Source of the DNA: Bettongia penicillata ogilbyi | Lineage: Eukaryota > Chordata > Mammalia > Diprotodontia > Potoroidae | DNA length: 64,000 nt | Reading direction: 5' to 3' | NCBI GenBank assembly: GCA_023548195.1 | Contig: JAJHZJ010000269.1 | Span: 558,001 to 622,000 of the forward strand | Shown here: piece by piece, positions 11,370 through 22,517 of the stretch | How the letters are laid out: the number at the start of each line of letters is the position of its first letter | Position numbering within the stretch: the first letter of the stretch is position 1 | Notes under the pieces: model-generated | What the model was told of the DNA's origin: nothing | Databases searched by the model: none | What the model saw: only the letters and a program-made list of their open reading frames with translations | Program-made: the position numbers and the translations under genes

Positions 11370-11880
11370 TTCCATATTTTTCCCCCTCTTTCCCCAAGAC
11401 AGTATGCAATCTTATATGGTCTCTACACATACATTCCCATTAAGTGCATTTTCACATTAATCATGTTTCGTAGAAGAATTAAAATGAATGGGAAAAACCA
11501 TAAGAAAAACAAAAGAAAACATAACAAAGGAGACAATAGTCTGTTTCATAGTGTGTTCAAACTTCATAGTTCTTTCTCTGAATGTGGATGACATTTTGCA
11601 TCATGAGTACTTTGGGAATATTTTAGGTCCTTACATTGCTGTGAGGTGCTGTCTATCAAAAACAGTCCTCGCACATTGTGGCTGTTACTCAGCATCTGTT
11701 CATATAAGTCTTTCCATGTTTTTATGAAGTTCTTCTGTTCATAATTTCTTATAGCACAATTCAATTACATTTATATATCACAACTTGTTCAGCATTCCTC
11801 AGCTGGTGGGTATCCCCTAATTCCAGTTATTGGCCACCACAAAAACTATAATTATTTTTGTACATATGTATTCCAAGAGA
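11370..11880 (-). mobile_element. L1 LINE 3' end fragment
   Basis: Reverse complement of the L1 3'UTR and the last part of ORF2: GAATTAAAATGAATGGGAAA (11476), TTTCTCTGAATGTGGATGAC (11574), CAGCATCTGTTCATATAAGT (11690), TCTTATAGCACAATTCAATT (11747), CAGTTATTGGCCACCAC (11824-11840). It is equivalent to 20235-20786 and to the plus-strand copy at 4700-5200. Confidence 0.85.
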
Positions 11881-11894
11881 TCTAGATTTAGAAG

Positions 11895-12012
11895 AATTGG
11901 GGAATTCAACTGTATGGTTTTAGTTAAACCATTTAATTATCTTGGGCTTCAGTTTTCTCATCTGTAAAATATTGGGATTATATTAAATGGCCTCCAATAT
12001 CATAATAATTCT
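11895..12012 (+). repeat. SINE fragment (MIR-like)
   Basis: GGGCTTCAGTTTTCTCATCT followed by GTAAAATATTGGGATTATAT and AAATGGCCTCCAATATCATA is the CORE-SINE 3' half. Confidence 0.7.
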
Positions 12013-12729
12013 TGATTTATGATTCAGTCAGCTAAGAAGGATTTGCAGTTAGAATCCTCTGCACACTTGGAATGCTATCACAGCTAGGATACTGTTCATA
12101 AACTTTTTTGAATTCTTTCTTATATAAGTTTTATGGAGTAATTACTACTTATTAATTAGTACCAACTGATTGTTATATATCTATTTAAGTTGAAGAGACC
12201 AGTGTCTTATTACAAGGTCACTTGGCCCCAAAGCATATGCTTATAATAAAGACATTATCCAAATATTATACCTTATTGCAATAAATGTTAGCTAAATATA
12301 AAAACATATTCAATAAATTAAGATAATCATTTTCATAAGATAATCTATAACAGTCCTTCATGTACAAAAATAAATAACTTTTAAATATCAAATGTTGTAG
12401 TTTATTATACTTTAATTCTTATTCTGTCTGCAACAAATTTCATTTTTGTCCCAAAAAGTATTTTTGTCTCATAATTAAAGTGAATATTGATGTTTGAGAT
12501 GACTTACTTTAAAAGACATCACATATTACATAATATGTAATATATAACCTGTGGTCATATTTTTTATATAGAAACCAATTGTCTTGTATTTTTCCACCTA
12601 CCTTTGCATAGATGAGTAGTCATAATTTATACAATCTCCATGAAACAAATTCTTATAGCAAAAGTCTCTAAGAGAAAAAGTGTATCATCTTGGCTAATCT
12701 TGTTCTTATTATCATTACTAGTTTCAGGA

Positions 12730-12955
12730 GAATAAAGAAAACAAAAGGCAAGGAATCAGGGGAATAGAATTCCAGTACAACTTCTAGCACTAAATTATAT
12801 TATCTAAGTTATGGCACTCTATGAGTGAGTCTCAGTTTCTCATCTGTAAAAAAAAAAGAAAGAAAGAAAAGAAAAGAAAAGAAAAGAAAAAAGTTTCAAG
12901 GAGATGATCTCTTAGTACCTCTACTCTAATATCCCTATGACTCTCTTGGCAAAAT
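12730..12955 (+). repeat. SINE with internal (GAAA)n expansion
   Basis: GTGAGTCTCAGTTTCTCATC and TGTAAAA are the CORE-SINE landmark, followed at 12848-12892 by A-rich (GAAA)n/(GAAAA)n and then TCTCTTAGTACCTCTACTCT, the SINE 3' region. The purine repeat seems to have grown inside the SINE. Confidence 0.65.
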
Positions 12956-13011
12956 ATTTTTAATGTCTTGCAGGTCTCTTGACTGGTATCAAGTAAAGAA
13001 CAAACACTAAT

Positions 13012-13037
13012 GCACACACACACACACACACACACAT
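13012..13037. repeat. (CA)n microsatellite
   Basis: About 12 CA units. Confidence 0.9.
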
Positions 13038-13114
13038 TTTCAATGCAACAGAATTGACCCCTAAATGACTGCAAAGAACTGTGGACCAGCTTCTGGAGAG
13101 ACGTGTTTTAGTAG

Positions 13115-13235
13115 TGATTATCTCCACTTGTGTGACCTTTGACACGCCATTTAAACTTTTTTGGCCTATATCCACATGTGTAGAATTAGGTCCATGGAAC
13201 TGATGGTCCCATGCAACTCTAACATTTTGAAAGGT
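13115..13235 (+). repeat. SINE fragment (MIR-like)
   Basis: TTGTGTGACCTTTGACACGC, AATTAGGTCCATGGAACTGA and GCAACTCTAACATTTTGAAA are diverged CORE-SINE phrases in plus orientation. Confidence 0.55.
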
Positions 13236-13599
13236 TAAATCAAGTGAGTACCTCAGAAATAAGTCAAAGAAAGAAAAAAAGAAAGCAGAAAAAGAATGGA
13301 TTCCAACATTTGATTAAGCAGAGGTAATAAAACAAAGAAAAAGAAACAAATGAGAAAATAAAACAAGAAAATCTTGTGAAATTTCAGTCGATGGTAGTAA
13401 TTCTTTCCCTGAAATTGGTCAGTTATCCTTGTGACCACTCTCTTCTTTACTCTTTGCGTATTAATAACCTCTAAGGAAGTAGGCACATGTTTTTCTGTTG
13501 CTTTTTTCTTAGTCTTTCTGGTAGATGAAAACCAGAAGTCAGTATTGAGCATTCCCAGTAGCTCAGGCCGTTTTTCATTAAAAATAAGAAGCAGTGGCT

Positions 13600-13668
13600 C
13601 AAAAAAAAAAAAAAAAAAATCCAGGTTACTATACAGTGGCTGAAAGCTAAAGCCAGTTTTATACCAAA
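13600..13668. repeat. Poly-A tract followed by a 47-nt segment shared with 10374-10420
   Basis: An A run at about 13600-13618 precedes AGGTTACTATACAGTGGCTG, which continues through GAAAGCTAAAGCCAG to TTTTATACCAAA. The same segment, with one obvious change, is at 10374-10420. Origin unknown. Confidence 0.6.
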
Positions 13669-13979
13669 CATCTGTCTTCCCTTTCAAACTTCCACAGCTA
13701 GAATTCTCTTCCATAACATAATTACCCCAAATACATGGCCAGGACAAACTGGTTTTGTCATTATTGTAACTATGTACCTTCAGCCATCGACTAATTTCAC
13801 AATAGTAAACTATACCGAGATATAGCCATTGACCACAAGACTTGTCTATACAAGAATTTCTGGAATATAGTTACATGTCAGTCAGAACTCTGTTTCTGAA
13901 AGGCAAAAATTCTCATTTTGGGGTAGAATAATCTACTTGGAAAAATTATTTAATATAGACCCAAGTATTAAGAGTATAT

Positions 13980-14116
13980 TAAACATATACACACATACAG
14001 ACATATATATGTACACACAAGCATACATATATCTACATATAAATACATTCATATAAAAATGTTTCACACATTTACGTACACATAACATAAGCATATGTGT
14101 ATGTATATTTGAATAC
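13980..14116. repeat. Cryptic TACATA/CATATA simple sequence
   Basis: Degenerate ACATA and TATACA units without a fixed period, continuing in places to 14110. Confidence 0.8.
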
Positions 14117-14378
14117 GGTTGCTATTCAATCATTTCAGTCATATCTGACTCTTCATGATCCCATTTAAAATTGGATTGGCAGAGATATTGGTGTGATTTG
14201 CCATTTCTTTCTTCAGTACATTTTAGAAATGAGAAAACAGGTAAATACAGTTAAGTGACTTTGTTCAGATTCAAACATGTATTAAATGTCTGAGGCCAGA
14301 ATTGAACACTGAAAGATGAGTCTTCCTGATTCTAACCTCAATGCTTTATGCCCTATCCATTGGATCACTTAGTTATAC
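14117..14378 (-). repeat. SINE with tRNA-type head and BovB/RTE-like tail, nearly full length
   Basis: On the plus strand: TTCAGTCATATCTGACTCTT, CATGATCCCATTTAAAATTG, GGCAGAGATATTGGTGTGAT, TTGCCATTTCTTTCTTCAG, GAAATGAGAAAACAGGTAAA, TCTGAGGCCAGAATTGAACA, then CTTTATGCCCTATCCATTGG. Read in reverse this gives a tRNA-like head, the 'CTCATTTCTAAAATG' block and a BovB-like 3' end. Confidence 0.8.
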
Positions 14379-14379
14379 A

Positions 14380-14475
14380 TGCATACATGCATCGTTTGAA
14401 TGTGTTCATGTGGGTATATATACACATACATGCATATATACACATGCATACATACATACATGCACACACAAGTAT
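14380..14475. repeat. CATACA/TATACA simple repeat
   Basis: Degenerate CATA-type repeat next to the SINE head; the small open frame at 14341-14562 is a by-product. Confidence 0.8.
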
Positions 14476-15219
14476 CAGTGTGTTTCATTAGCAGCCAATA
14501 AGCCAAAAATCACAGAAACCTCAACCGGACAGGAGGAAATGATCATAGACATCATACTATAAAGTACTTAAGAAATCATGTAGTCTGTTACTTACTGAGA
14601 AATGTTACATATAAGGAGACTGTGACCTAGATATGTAAATTTATTTCTGTAAGGTCTCATAAGTAATGAATCTCAGAGTTATAATTAAAACCTAGGATCT
14701 CTGTTTTCTGTCCATTATAAAACAAAGATTCTCCACACCATTTTGACTCTCTTAAATAATATACAGATCTTGTTCATAATTTAAATTGCTGCTACCTCCT
14801 CAGGACTTATTATAGTGCCTGGTATGTCACATAAGTATTTATTGGTCGATTTATATCTGATTGTTTGATTTCCAATTCAGGATGCCCTAACAACAGCTGA
14901 AATACTCACTTCCTTTATGAAATGAATTTTTTGCACTGTTCTCTCCTAAATATAACTATAGACAAGGACATAGAACAGAAAAAGCGAAACTGACTCTTCC
15001 TTGGGGATTTTCTTGAGATTATTTGGCAGTTAAAAAAAATTCCATGAGTAGTAGCTTTTATAACCAAAAGATACCTTAGATACCTTAAAGATCAACTAAC
15101 CCAATCCTCCTTTATACAAATGAGAAAAAAGAGACTTCAAAAGACAAGTTTTGCCTGAGTTTCTGTGTGAAATAAAAATATTCCACGTTTGGTTTCTCAA
15201 TTTCAAATTCAATATTTAT

Positions 15220-16110
15220 TTTACTATATAAATCCATCTCTCTGGCTCTCTCTGGCTCTGTCTATCTTTCTGTCAATCTGCCCCTTTCCATCAGTCGTTT
15301 TCAACATACGTTTATATTGATGTCATTTGTTTGTGTGCATATACATATACGTACACACATATGTGTGTATACCTATTCTATGTCTGTTTTATCTAGGTGC
15401 TAGCTAAAGATGCAGATAGATAAAAAATATATAAGTAGAAATATAGATAAATATACACAATATCTTTATGTACATATAGTTACCCAAATATGTGTATACA
15501 TATTCAAATACTTGTGCATTTCATGTTGATACACATACACGTGTATAAAGGTAAATATACATATATCCACAGGTGCACAGAGGCATTGACATATACAATT
15601 ACATGTAAATATATACTATGAGCTATACACATATACATTTACATGTGTAAATATATTCCTACATGTATATGCATGTATATAACTTCATTTATATTTGGCT
15701 ATTCAATTATATTTCCACACATATGTGGAGGTATAGCTATATGTATATATTTACATATATAAATGTGTTCACATACATTCTGCATACATTTATATGTATG
15801 CATATCTGTGTGGATGAATATCTATGCAAATATATACATTAGTGTGTATATGTGTGCATGTCCTGTATGTTGAGTAACTATGCACAACCACATACACACA
15901 AGTGTGTATGATGTGTAGTCATATAGAATCAAGTATGAATTATATGTAATAAATTATAACAGTTACATAACCCTCACAGTTATTTATATATATATATGTT
16001 TATATGCCTGTATTTAATATATGTGTGTTTTATAGTCCACTAAATATGCATGTACATACACGTATCTATACATATGTAAGCCTATGTATATTACATTGTG
16101 TTTGTGTGTG
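15220..16110. repeat. Long cryptic TACATA/TGTATA-rich tract
   Basis: From a TCTC-rich start at about 15230 the sequence becomes about 0.75 kb of interleaved ACATA, TGTGTA and TATATG words on a mainly alternating purine-pyrimidine pattern. No fixed unit length and no coding potential. Confidence 0.75.
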
Positions 16111-16289
16111 CAGTAATTCAGTTTCCTGAGCTTTATGTAATGTTCATAAATTTCAGACTTCAGGGATACCTATAAGCCAGGTAGAACATATCTTTATATT
16201 TTAATGGCTAATCTTAATTGAAACTACAGATGATGGCAGAGTCATGAAATCCAGAAGAACTGGTACTGAAAAACTTTCAATGAGGATCT

Positions 16290-18340
16290 GCAGTTTTATT
16301 TATTTAGCAAATATTTTTTAAGCTCCTACTATTTAATAGGCTCATACTAGTAGAAAAATGAACTAATTTCTGTTCCCAAGGAGTTCCCTCTTCTCAAGAT
16401 GGAATGGTGTGATAGAAGAGATGTTGCCATCTGTATACAACTAAGGAAACAAATTAAACAATTTTAGGTGAGGAAAAGAGATAGGTAACACTTGGAGGCA
16501 GGTGGAGACTCGTAAAAGTCTTTATAAAATAAGTGGCACCTGAGATGAGCCTTGAAGAGTTTGAAATGGAAGTAATTAAAGATTGTAAGGTGGAAAAGTT
16601 GTGGGGTTTCTCAGATTCTGAAAAGTGACACCTAAGGAGACCTAGACTTTAACAGGAATGAGCATGACAAGGAGCACACTTGATTAGTCTAGAAATAGTT
16701 TGTGCTGTAAAACTAATGTCTTCAACTTGACAAATTCACTACTCCTTTCAGCTGAGCAAGAGGATGTATTTATTTTTGGTTATTGATTCACCTCTTCTGG
16801 AAGATGAAATACTGGTTAATGTCATGGAACTTCATCTTCTTCATTGATAGTGGTACGTGGAAGACTACTCCTCAGTGATGCAAAGGAAATATTAACAGTT
16901 GTCCCACCACCTCCTTAAAGGAAGTAAAGAAAATCAGAACTTGTAGATATAGAGAGCAAGAGTGCCAAGTATACAGGACAGTCAAAAGTAATTTCCCTTA
17001 TGAGGAAAAGGAAGGAAGTCAACCTTACTTAATGACAGAGTAAATGAAAAAGAATAAGGCGTAAGAAGCCTGGAAAGGACAGGTTACAAAGAACTTTGAA
17101 AGACAGAAAATTTTGCATTTAATTCTATAAGTAATAGGAAGCCACTGGAATTTTTTTAATCGATTGAAAACTTGTGTAACTTGGAAAAAGATGCCTTGTA
17201 TAATAATAAGTAAATTAGGAAGAGGGAAGAATTTGTGAGGGAAAATAATGAATTCAGTTTTGGACACATCAAATTTAAGGTATCTATAAGAGTTAGTTCA
17301 GGATTTCTAAAAGGCTGTTAAAAGTGAGAAATAAGAAATCACAAATGGCCTTGGCTGGACAGATAGATCTGAGATTATCTATATAGAGAGGCTGATTTAA
17401 TCCATTGGAGCTAATTTGGTCACCCAATGAAACAATAGATAGAAGGAAAAAAAAGGTGCAAGGACATAGCCTTGAGAGTCACTCAGGGTTATGGGGTATG
17501 ATCCTCATAGAAATCCAGCAAAGGAAACTGTGGCGTTATCCAAGAGCAGGGGAATTAAAAGGAAGTTGTTTTATGAAAACTTATACAAAGATATCAAGGA
17601 GAAGAAGGTGATACTATCAAAACTCTTAGATAGATCAAAAAGGAGGAGGAATGAGAAAAGGCCATTAGATTCAGAAAATAAGAGATCTCTACTGATTTTG
17701 GAGGGAGCAGTTTTAATTGAACAATGAGGGAGGAAACCAGAATGTACGGAGTTAATATAAGAGTGAGAGAAAAAGTAGAGCAATTTATTCTAGATCTGCT
17801 TCTCAAGGACTTTATCCATGAGATAGAGGAGGGATTCAGGATGATAGCAAGAGAGGGTAGAAGAATGAAATGAGGGTTATTTGAGGATGAGGGAGGCATG
17901 AACATGGCTGTAGGCAGTCAGGACTATCCAGTAGAGAGGGAAATATTGAAGAATTAGTGTGAGACTAGAAATGCAGGCACAATAATTTTCTGGAGAGGAT
18001 GAGATATAATCAGATCACTTATGGCAGTAGAAAGATTTGTCTTGCCAAGGTAATGGACTGCCTTGTTATGTGAGAGAAGGATGAAAGAGTTGAGAGTGGA
18101 TTAAGGCATTTAATTGTTGTAAGATAAGGGGGCACTCCTAGTGAAAGACCTCAATATTTTCAGTGAAATATGAGTTAACACATATGAGTTAAGGGCATGA
18201 GGATCAGAAAAACTATAGGAGGTTTGAGAAAGAATGAAAACTTTTGGAAAACCAATGTAGCATTTGATACTGAATTTATTACACAGATGAAACAGGATAA
18301 CAGGCAGGGCCAAGGTGAGATTATGCAACCCAAATTTGTA
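16290..18340 (+). repeat. Long diverged interspersed repeat, copy 1 (unclassified)
   Basis: It opens with TTAAGCTCCTACTATTTAAT and GTTCCCAAGGAGTTCCCTC, continues with GGCACCTGAGATGAGCCTTG, AATAGGAAGCCACTGGAATT (17135) and a long purine-rich part with GGGAGCAGTTTTAATTGAAC (17704). The opening recurs at 18360 in copy 2, and related text is at 3369, 6540-7260 and 33985-34480. Such text is widespread in mammalian genomes; I cannot name the family with certainty. Open frames inside (17405-17727, 18197-18562) are not supported as genes. Confidence 0.5.
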
Positions 18341-18344
18341 GTCA

Positions 18345-19030
18345 GAAAGTCAGAGAATAAGAATTTATTAAATATCAGCTATATACCAAGTGCTGTGCTA
18401 AGCACTGGGAAATGCATAGAAAGGCAAAAGACAGTAGTCGTTCCTCTCAAGAAACTTATGGAAATCCAAGGAAATCCGCAAATAGATATGAGAAACAAGA
18501 GCATTTCAGTTATAAGAGATAGAGAAAATTGCCATAGTGGAAACATCAATTGCCTTGTTTGAAGAGCCAGGATGCCAGTGTCACTAAATTGAAGGATACT
18601 TGGAAGGTGGAGAGGGGTGGAGTATAAGGTGTAAGAAGACTAGAAGGCTGTGTTTGAATAGGTTATGGAGTGTTTTGAATGATAAACAGGGACTTTTGTA
18701 TTTGATCCTGGATATGAGAAGGCACCAGAATTTTGTGAATAAGGGCATGATATACTCAGGAGTTTACTTTAGGAAAATTTGGTGGGTGAATGGATGATAC
18801 ACTGGAGTAGGGAGAGAGGTGTAGTAGGCAGACCAACCAGAAGGTGGACACAGTAATTCAGAAATAAGGTGTCTAATGTACCAGGGAGATGGCAATAACA
18901 GAGGAGAAGAGTCATATTCAAGATGTTGCCAAGGTGAAAAAGATAGACTTTGGCAGCATATTTCATATTTTGAGGAAGGGAAAGTGAGCAGGCAAGAGTA
19001 ACACATAGGTTTTTAAAGTTGCAGGATTGG
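18345..19030 (+). repeat. Long interspersed repeat, copy 2 (unclassified)
   Basis: GAATTTATTAAATATCAGCT, AAGTGCTGTGCTAAGCACTG, GCCAGTGTCACTAAATTGAA, GTATAAGGTGTAAGAAGACT, ATGGAGTGTTTTGAATGATA, CAGGAGTTTACTTTAGGAAA, AAGGTGGACACAGTAATTCA, then TGCAGGATTGGGAAGATGG. This is better preserved than the neighbouring copy and has the same block order as the family's later part. Confidence 0.55.
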
Positions 19031-19038
19031 GAAGATGG

Positions 19039-19523
19039 TGCTTCCGTCAACAGTAATGTGTCCATCCTTTGTTGCCAAAGAAGACCACACCATCAGAAAA
19101 ATGATGACATGACTTACACTTGACATTGTTTTGAGTGAGGGAGGGCAGTGTGAGGTCACCAGCCTCACTTCTCTGGAGTCATGTGGATTCAGTGACCAGA
19201 TATTCATTAGGATGACTAGAGATGGCTGAGGATTCAATGGAAGACCTTGATTCCTTTAGGCCAAGGCTTATTTAGTACTCACTTAGGGTGAGATAATGCC
19301 CATTCAGTGAATAGAACTGTTTAAGAGGTAGTCAGTGGATGGCACCTTTAATGATGCAAAGAAAAATAACTAAATTGGCCTGGGAGGAAAACTGCAAGTT
19401 ACTACTGGTAGTCATTCTTAAGCCAGGAAGGCTCTAGAAAACAGTCCTTAAATGGAACTTCGGCAGGGGTGTAATATGATATAATCTATGGGCTTCAGAA
19501 TCCAGTAGGTTTAAGGTTTTGCT
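19039..19523 (-). repeat. Unclassified 0.5-kb repeat, inverted partner of 19695-20010
   Basis: Its reverse complement runs from a CT-rich 5' side through CATTAAAGGTGCCATCCACT, TAAGTGAGTACTAAATAAGC, CTCTAGTCATCCTAATGAAT, GAGAAGTGAGGCTGGTGACC and AAGTCATGTCATCATTTTTC to GGCAACAAAGGATGGACACA. The same order is present in plus orientation at 19695-20010 and 42516-43032. A purine tract (pyrimidine on the element's other strand) abuts its right end. The small frame at 19013-19237 is not a gene. Confidence 0.7.
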
Positions 19524-19651
19524 AAAGGGAAAGGAAAGGAAGGGAAGGGAAGGGAAGGGAAGGGAAGGGAAGGGAAGGGAAGGGAAGGGAAAGGAAGGGA
19601 AGGGAAGGGAAGGGAAGGGAAGGGAAAGGAAGGGAAGGGAAGGGAAGGGAA
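19524..19651. repeat. Pure purine tract, (GGGAA)n
   Basis: 128 consecutive purines on the plus strand, mostly GGGAA units with a few AAGGA variants; the first pyrimidine is the C at 19652. Purine-rich sequence continues to about 19690. Such tracts can form intramolecular triplexes. Translations in both directions (SLPFP and GREGK repeats) are by-products. Confidence 0.97.
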
Positions 19652-19694
19652 CGGAAGGAAAAAAAGCAGAAAGAAGAGAAAGAAGGGATCTTGC

Positions 19695-20010
19695 CAGTTT
19701 CATTAAAGGGATCATCCCCTGACTAGTTCTTAAACAGGCTTATTCACTGAAGGGGCATTACTTCAACCTAAGTGAGTACCAAATAGGCCTTGGCCTACAG
19801 GGGCCAAGGTTTTCTAGTGCAACTTGAGTCATCACCAGTCATCCTGAAATATATATGGTCACTGGATCCAGATGGCTGTGAAGGAGAAGTGAGGCTGCTG
19901 AATTTTCACAGCCCTCCCTCACTAAAACAAGTCAAATGCAAAGTCATATCATCATTTCTGTGACGGCATGGTCTTCTTCGTTTGGAAACAAAGGACGAGC
20001 ATAACAATCT
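19695..20010 (+). repeat. Unclassified 0.5-kb repeat, 5'-shortened copy
   Basis: CATTAAAGGGATCATCCCCT, TCACTGAAGGGGCATTACTT, AAGTGAGTACCAAATAGGCC, CATCACCAGTCATCCTGAAA, GAAGTGAGGCTGCTG, CAGCCCTCCCTCACTAAAAC and AACAAAGGACGAGCATAACA follow the same order as the reverse complement of 19039-19345. Confidence 0.7.
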
Positions 20011-20234
20011 GTGAGTAGGTCCAGCTACCTGAATGGGGAACCAGCTAGCTAGGCAACTCAGGTCGTCCTCTCCTGTCTCCCACTCACCTTCCTTCTTCTA
20101 TACAAAGGAAGGTAAATTTGGATGGCCAGAGAATGCCCATTCAACAGTAATAGGGAAGATCAGAGGGAGGAAAATTTTGGGGAAAGATAGTATATTAGGT
20201 TTTGGGTATATTGAATTTAATATTTCTTTCTTAA

Positions 20235-20786
20235 ATTAAATTATTGTATTTGTTTTCAGTGTTATAGAATCACTTCCATGTTTCTTAAATTTTTCCCTCT
20301 CCCCTCCTCCTCCACCTCCCTCCACACTTCCTCCCTGAGATGGAATAAATTTTATATAGGTTCTACGTGCACATTTCTATTAAATATATTTTAACCTTAA
20401 TCATGTTGCATAGAAGAAATAAAATGAATGGGAAAAATCATAACACACAACAAAACAAAATACAATACAAAAGAAAATGGTTTGTGTCATCCTGCAATAG
20501 AATCCCATAATTTTTCCTCTGGATATGGAAGGCATTCGGCCTTGAGTCCATTGGAAATAATTTAAGCTCTTGCATAGCCAAGAAGTGTTAAGTCTAGGAG
20601 AAAAATTCCTCCCACACTGTGGTTATTACTGTATACAAAGTTCCCCTGGTGGTGCACCTTTCACTCAGCATCATTTCATACAAGTATTTCCAGGTTTCTC
20701 TGAAATCTTCCTGTTCAGTTCCTCTGAAGTTATCATTTCTTATAGGACAATAGTATTCCATTGCATTCATATGCCACAATTTATTC
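20235..20786 (-). mobile_element. L1 LINE 3' end, left part of a fragment split by a HAL1 insertion
   Basis: Reverse-complement L1 3'UTR and ORF2 end: TTTATATAGGTTCTACGTGC, GAAATAAAATGAATGGGAAA, TCACTCAGCATCATTTCATA, TTATAGGACAATAGTATTCC and ATATGCCACAATTTATTCAG. The match stops at about 20786 where the HAL1 begins and resumes at about 26517 (CCCAATTCATGGGCTTCCCC, TTGTCCACCACAAAG), which is exactly the next part of the L1. Confidence 0.85.
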
Positions 20787-20794
20787 AGAAACTT
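20787..20794. repeat. Target-site duplication of outer HAL1, left copy
   Basis: AGAAACTT here corresponds to AGAAATTT at 26509-26516 (one mismatch). The two flank the outer HAL1 and separate the two halves of the interrupted L1. Confidence 0.6.
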
Positions 20795-20805
20795 CGGAGT
20801 GGAGT

Positions 20806-20816
20806 CAAGATGGTGG
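20806..20816 (+). promoter_or_regulatory. YY1-like site at HAL1-a 5' end
   Basis: CAAGATGGTGG lies about 11 nt from the element start, the place where human L1 has its YY1 site (CAAGATGGCCG) that fixes transcription start. Binding is inferred from position and motif. Confidence 0.5.
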
Positions 20817-21486
20817 AGTAGAAAGACTCACGTATGCTAGCTCCGAACCCACAGCCCATATATTTCCTGCAAGAAGAACTCCCCACGAATTCTGGATCAC
20901 TGCAAGCTGTGCAGAAACACAGTGGAAGAGATTTCCGTTCCAAAGACCCCTGGAGAGCCATCCCCAGGGTTCATCGCGCCCCGGAAAGGGGAGTCCAAAC
21001 CTGATCTGCCCTGGCCGCGTGCCCAAGAGCAGCAGATACAAGCAGCCTTCAGGGACGGAACCTCCGGTGGCTGGGAAGGTCCTTCCACCCACAGACGCTA
21101 TAGGTCAGTGAGAGAGACGTGTGGGCTGACCGAGAGGGGAGCGGGGTGTCTCCGTGGCTCGGGCCCCCTCGGGAGGAAGCGGTGGATGCAGAGGCAGGGG
21201 CAGGAAGCATCGGAGGCAGCAGCAGGGGCAGTGGCAGAGGCAGTGGCGGTGGCCCGGGACTCCTGGGGGAGCAGCAAGAAACTCAGGTCTCTGCATAAAC
21301 CCCCTGAGGGAACTGAGCCTGGGAGGCGGACCTGCCCCCACCCCAGCACCAGAGCTTAATCTCACATTGAATAGCAGCCACAGACACCTCAGAAAGCCCG
21401 TATGAATCTCAGAACCCAAGCACCAGTTGGGCGGATCTAGGCAGGGGTGGACAGGAATCTCAGAAGCCAAGTAACTGGCTGGGAAA

Positions 21487-22426
21487 ATGCCCAGAAAAGG
21501 GAAGAAAAATGAGACTATAGAGAGCTTCTTTGAGCGGGTGCAAATGTTCCTGCCTATCAATACAAAAGACAAAGAAATATTCTTACCATCAGGGAAAGAC
21601 GTGGAGGGTGGGGCCTCTGTATCCCAGACATCAGAGGGGGATGTCAGGTGGGCTCAGGCCTTGGAAGAACTCAAAAAGGATTTTGAAAAGCAAGTTAGTC
21701 AGGTGGAGGAAAAACTGGGAAGAGAAATGGGAGAGATGCAAGAAAAGTACGAAAAACGGGTCAATACCTTGGTAAAGGAGACCCAAAAAAATGCTGAAGA
21801 AAATAACACCTTGAAAAATAGGCTCACTCAATTGGCAAAAGAGGTTCAAAAAGCCAATGAGGAGAAGAATGCTTTCAAAAGCAGAATTAACCAAATGGAA
21901 AAAGAGGTTCAAAAATCACTGAAGATAATAGTTCTGTCAAAATTAAAATGGAAGAGATGGAGTCTAATGACTTTCTGAGAAACCAAGAAATCACCAAACA
22001 AAACCAAAGAAGGAAAAAATGGAAGAGAATGTGAAATATCTCATGGGAAAAACAACTGACCTGGAAAATAGATCCAGGAGAGACAATTTAAAAATTATGG
22101 GACTACTTGAAAGTCATGGTCAAAAAAAGAGCCTAGACATCATCTTCCATGAAATTATCGAGGAAAACTGCCCTGACATTCTAGAACCAGAGGGCAAAAC
22201 AAGTATTGAAGGAATCCATCGATCACTGCCTGAAAGAGATCCAAAAATAGAAACTCCTAGGAACATTGTGGCCAAATTCCAGAACTCCCAGGTCAAGGAG
22301 AAAATCTTGCAAGCAGTTAGAAAGAAACAATTCCAGTTCTGTGGAAATACAATCAGGATAACACAAGATCTAGCAGCTTCTACATTAAAGGATCGAAGGG
22401 CATGGATTAGGATATTCGAGAAGTGA
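21487..22426 (+). pseudogene. HAL1-a ORF1 (L1 ORF1p-type RNA-binding protein), broken
   Basis: L1 ORF1p binds the element RNA and forms trimeric ribonucleoprotein particles. The first frame (21487-21978, 163 codons) starts MPRKGKKNETIESFFERVQM, followed by a long coiled coil (roughly residues 60-150: EELKKDFEKQVSQVEEKLG, NTLKNRLTQLAKEVQKANEE). A one-base loss near 21913 and a second before 22019 shift the frame. The second frame (22019-22426) has the RRM-like core ENRSRRDNLKIMGLLESHG, comparable with human ENRSRRSNLRIIGVPE, and the C-terminal domain (RNIVAKFQNSQVKEKILQAV, GNTIRITQDLAASTLKDRRA). A TGA at 22424 ends it where the other copies read serine (KSKELG). The start was chosen because all four young copies share it. 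Not functional as it stands. Confidence 0.85.
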
Positions 22427-22517
22427 AAGGAACTAGGACTTAAACCAAGAATCACCTACCCAGCAAAACTGAGCATAATACTTCAGGGGAAAATATGGAT
22501 CTTTCAATGAAACAGAG

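Noticed and set aside
15220..16110. Checked as a CRISPR or satellite array
   Set aside because: There is no constant repeat unit or spacer length; it is cryptic simple sequence in a eukaryotic setting.
19434..19722. Frames with SLPFP or GREGK repeats on the two strands
   Set aside because: They translate the (GGGAA)n tract.
20761..21572. GC-rich block with several overlapping 60-155 codon frames on both strands; looked like a CpG-island gene
   Set aside because: The same block recurs at 24.7-25.4, 35.9-36.6 and 50.4-51.0 kb directly before ORF1 and is the HAL1 5'UTR.
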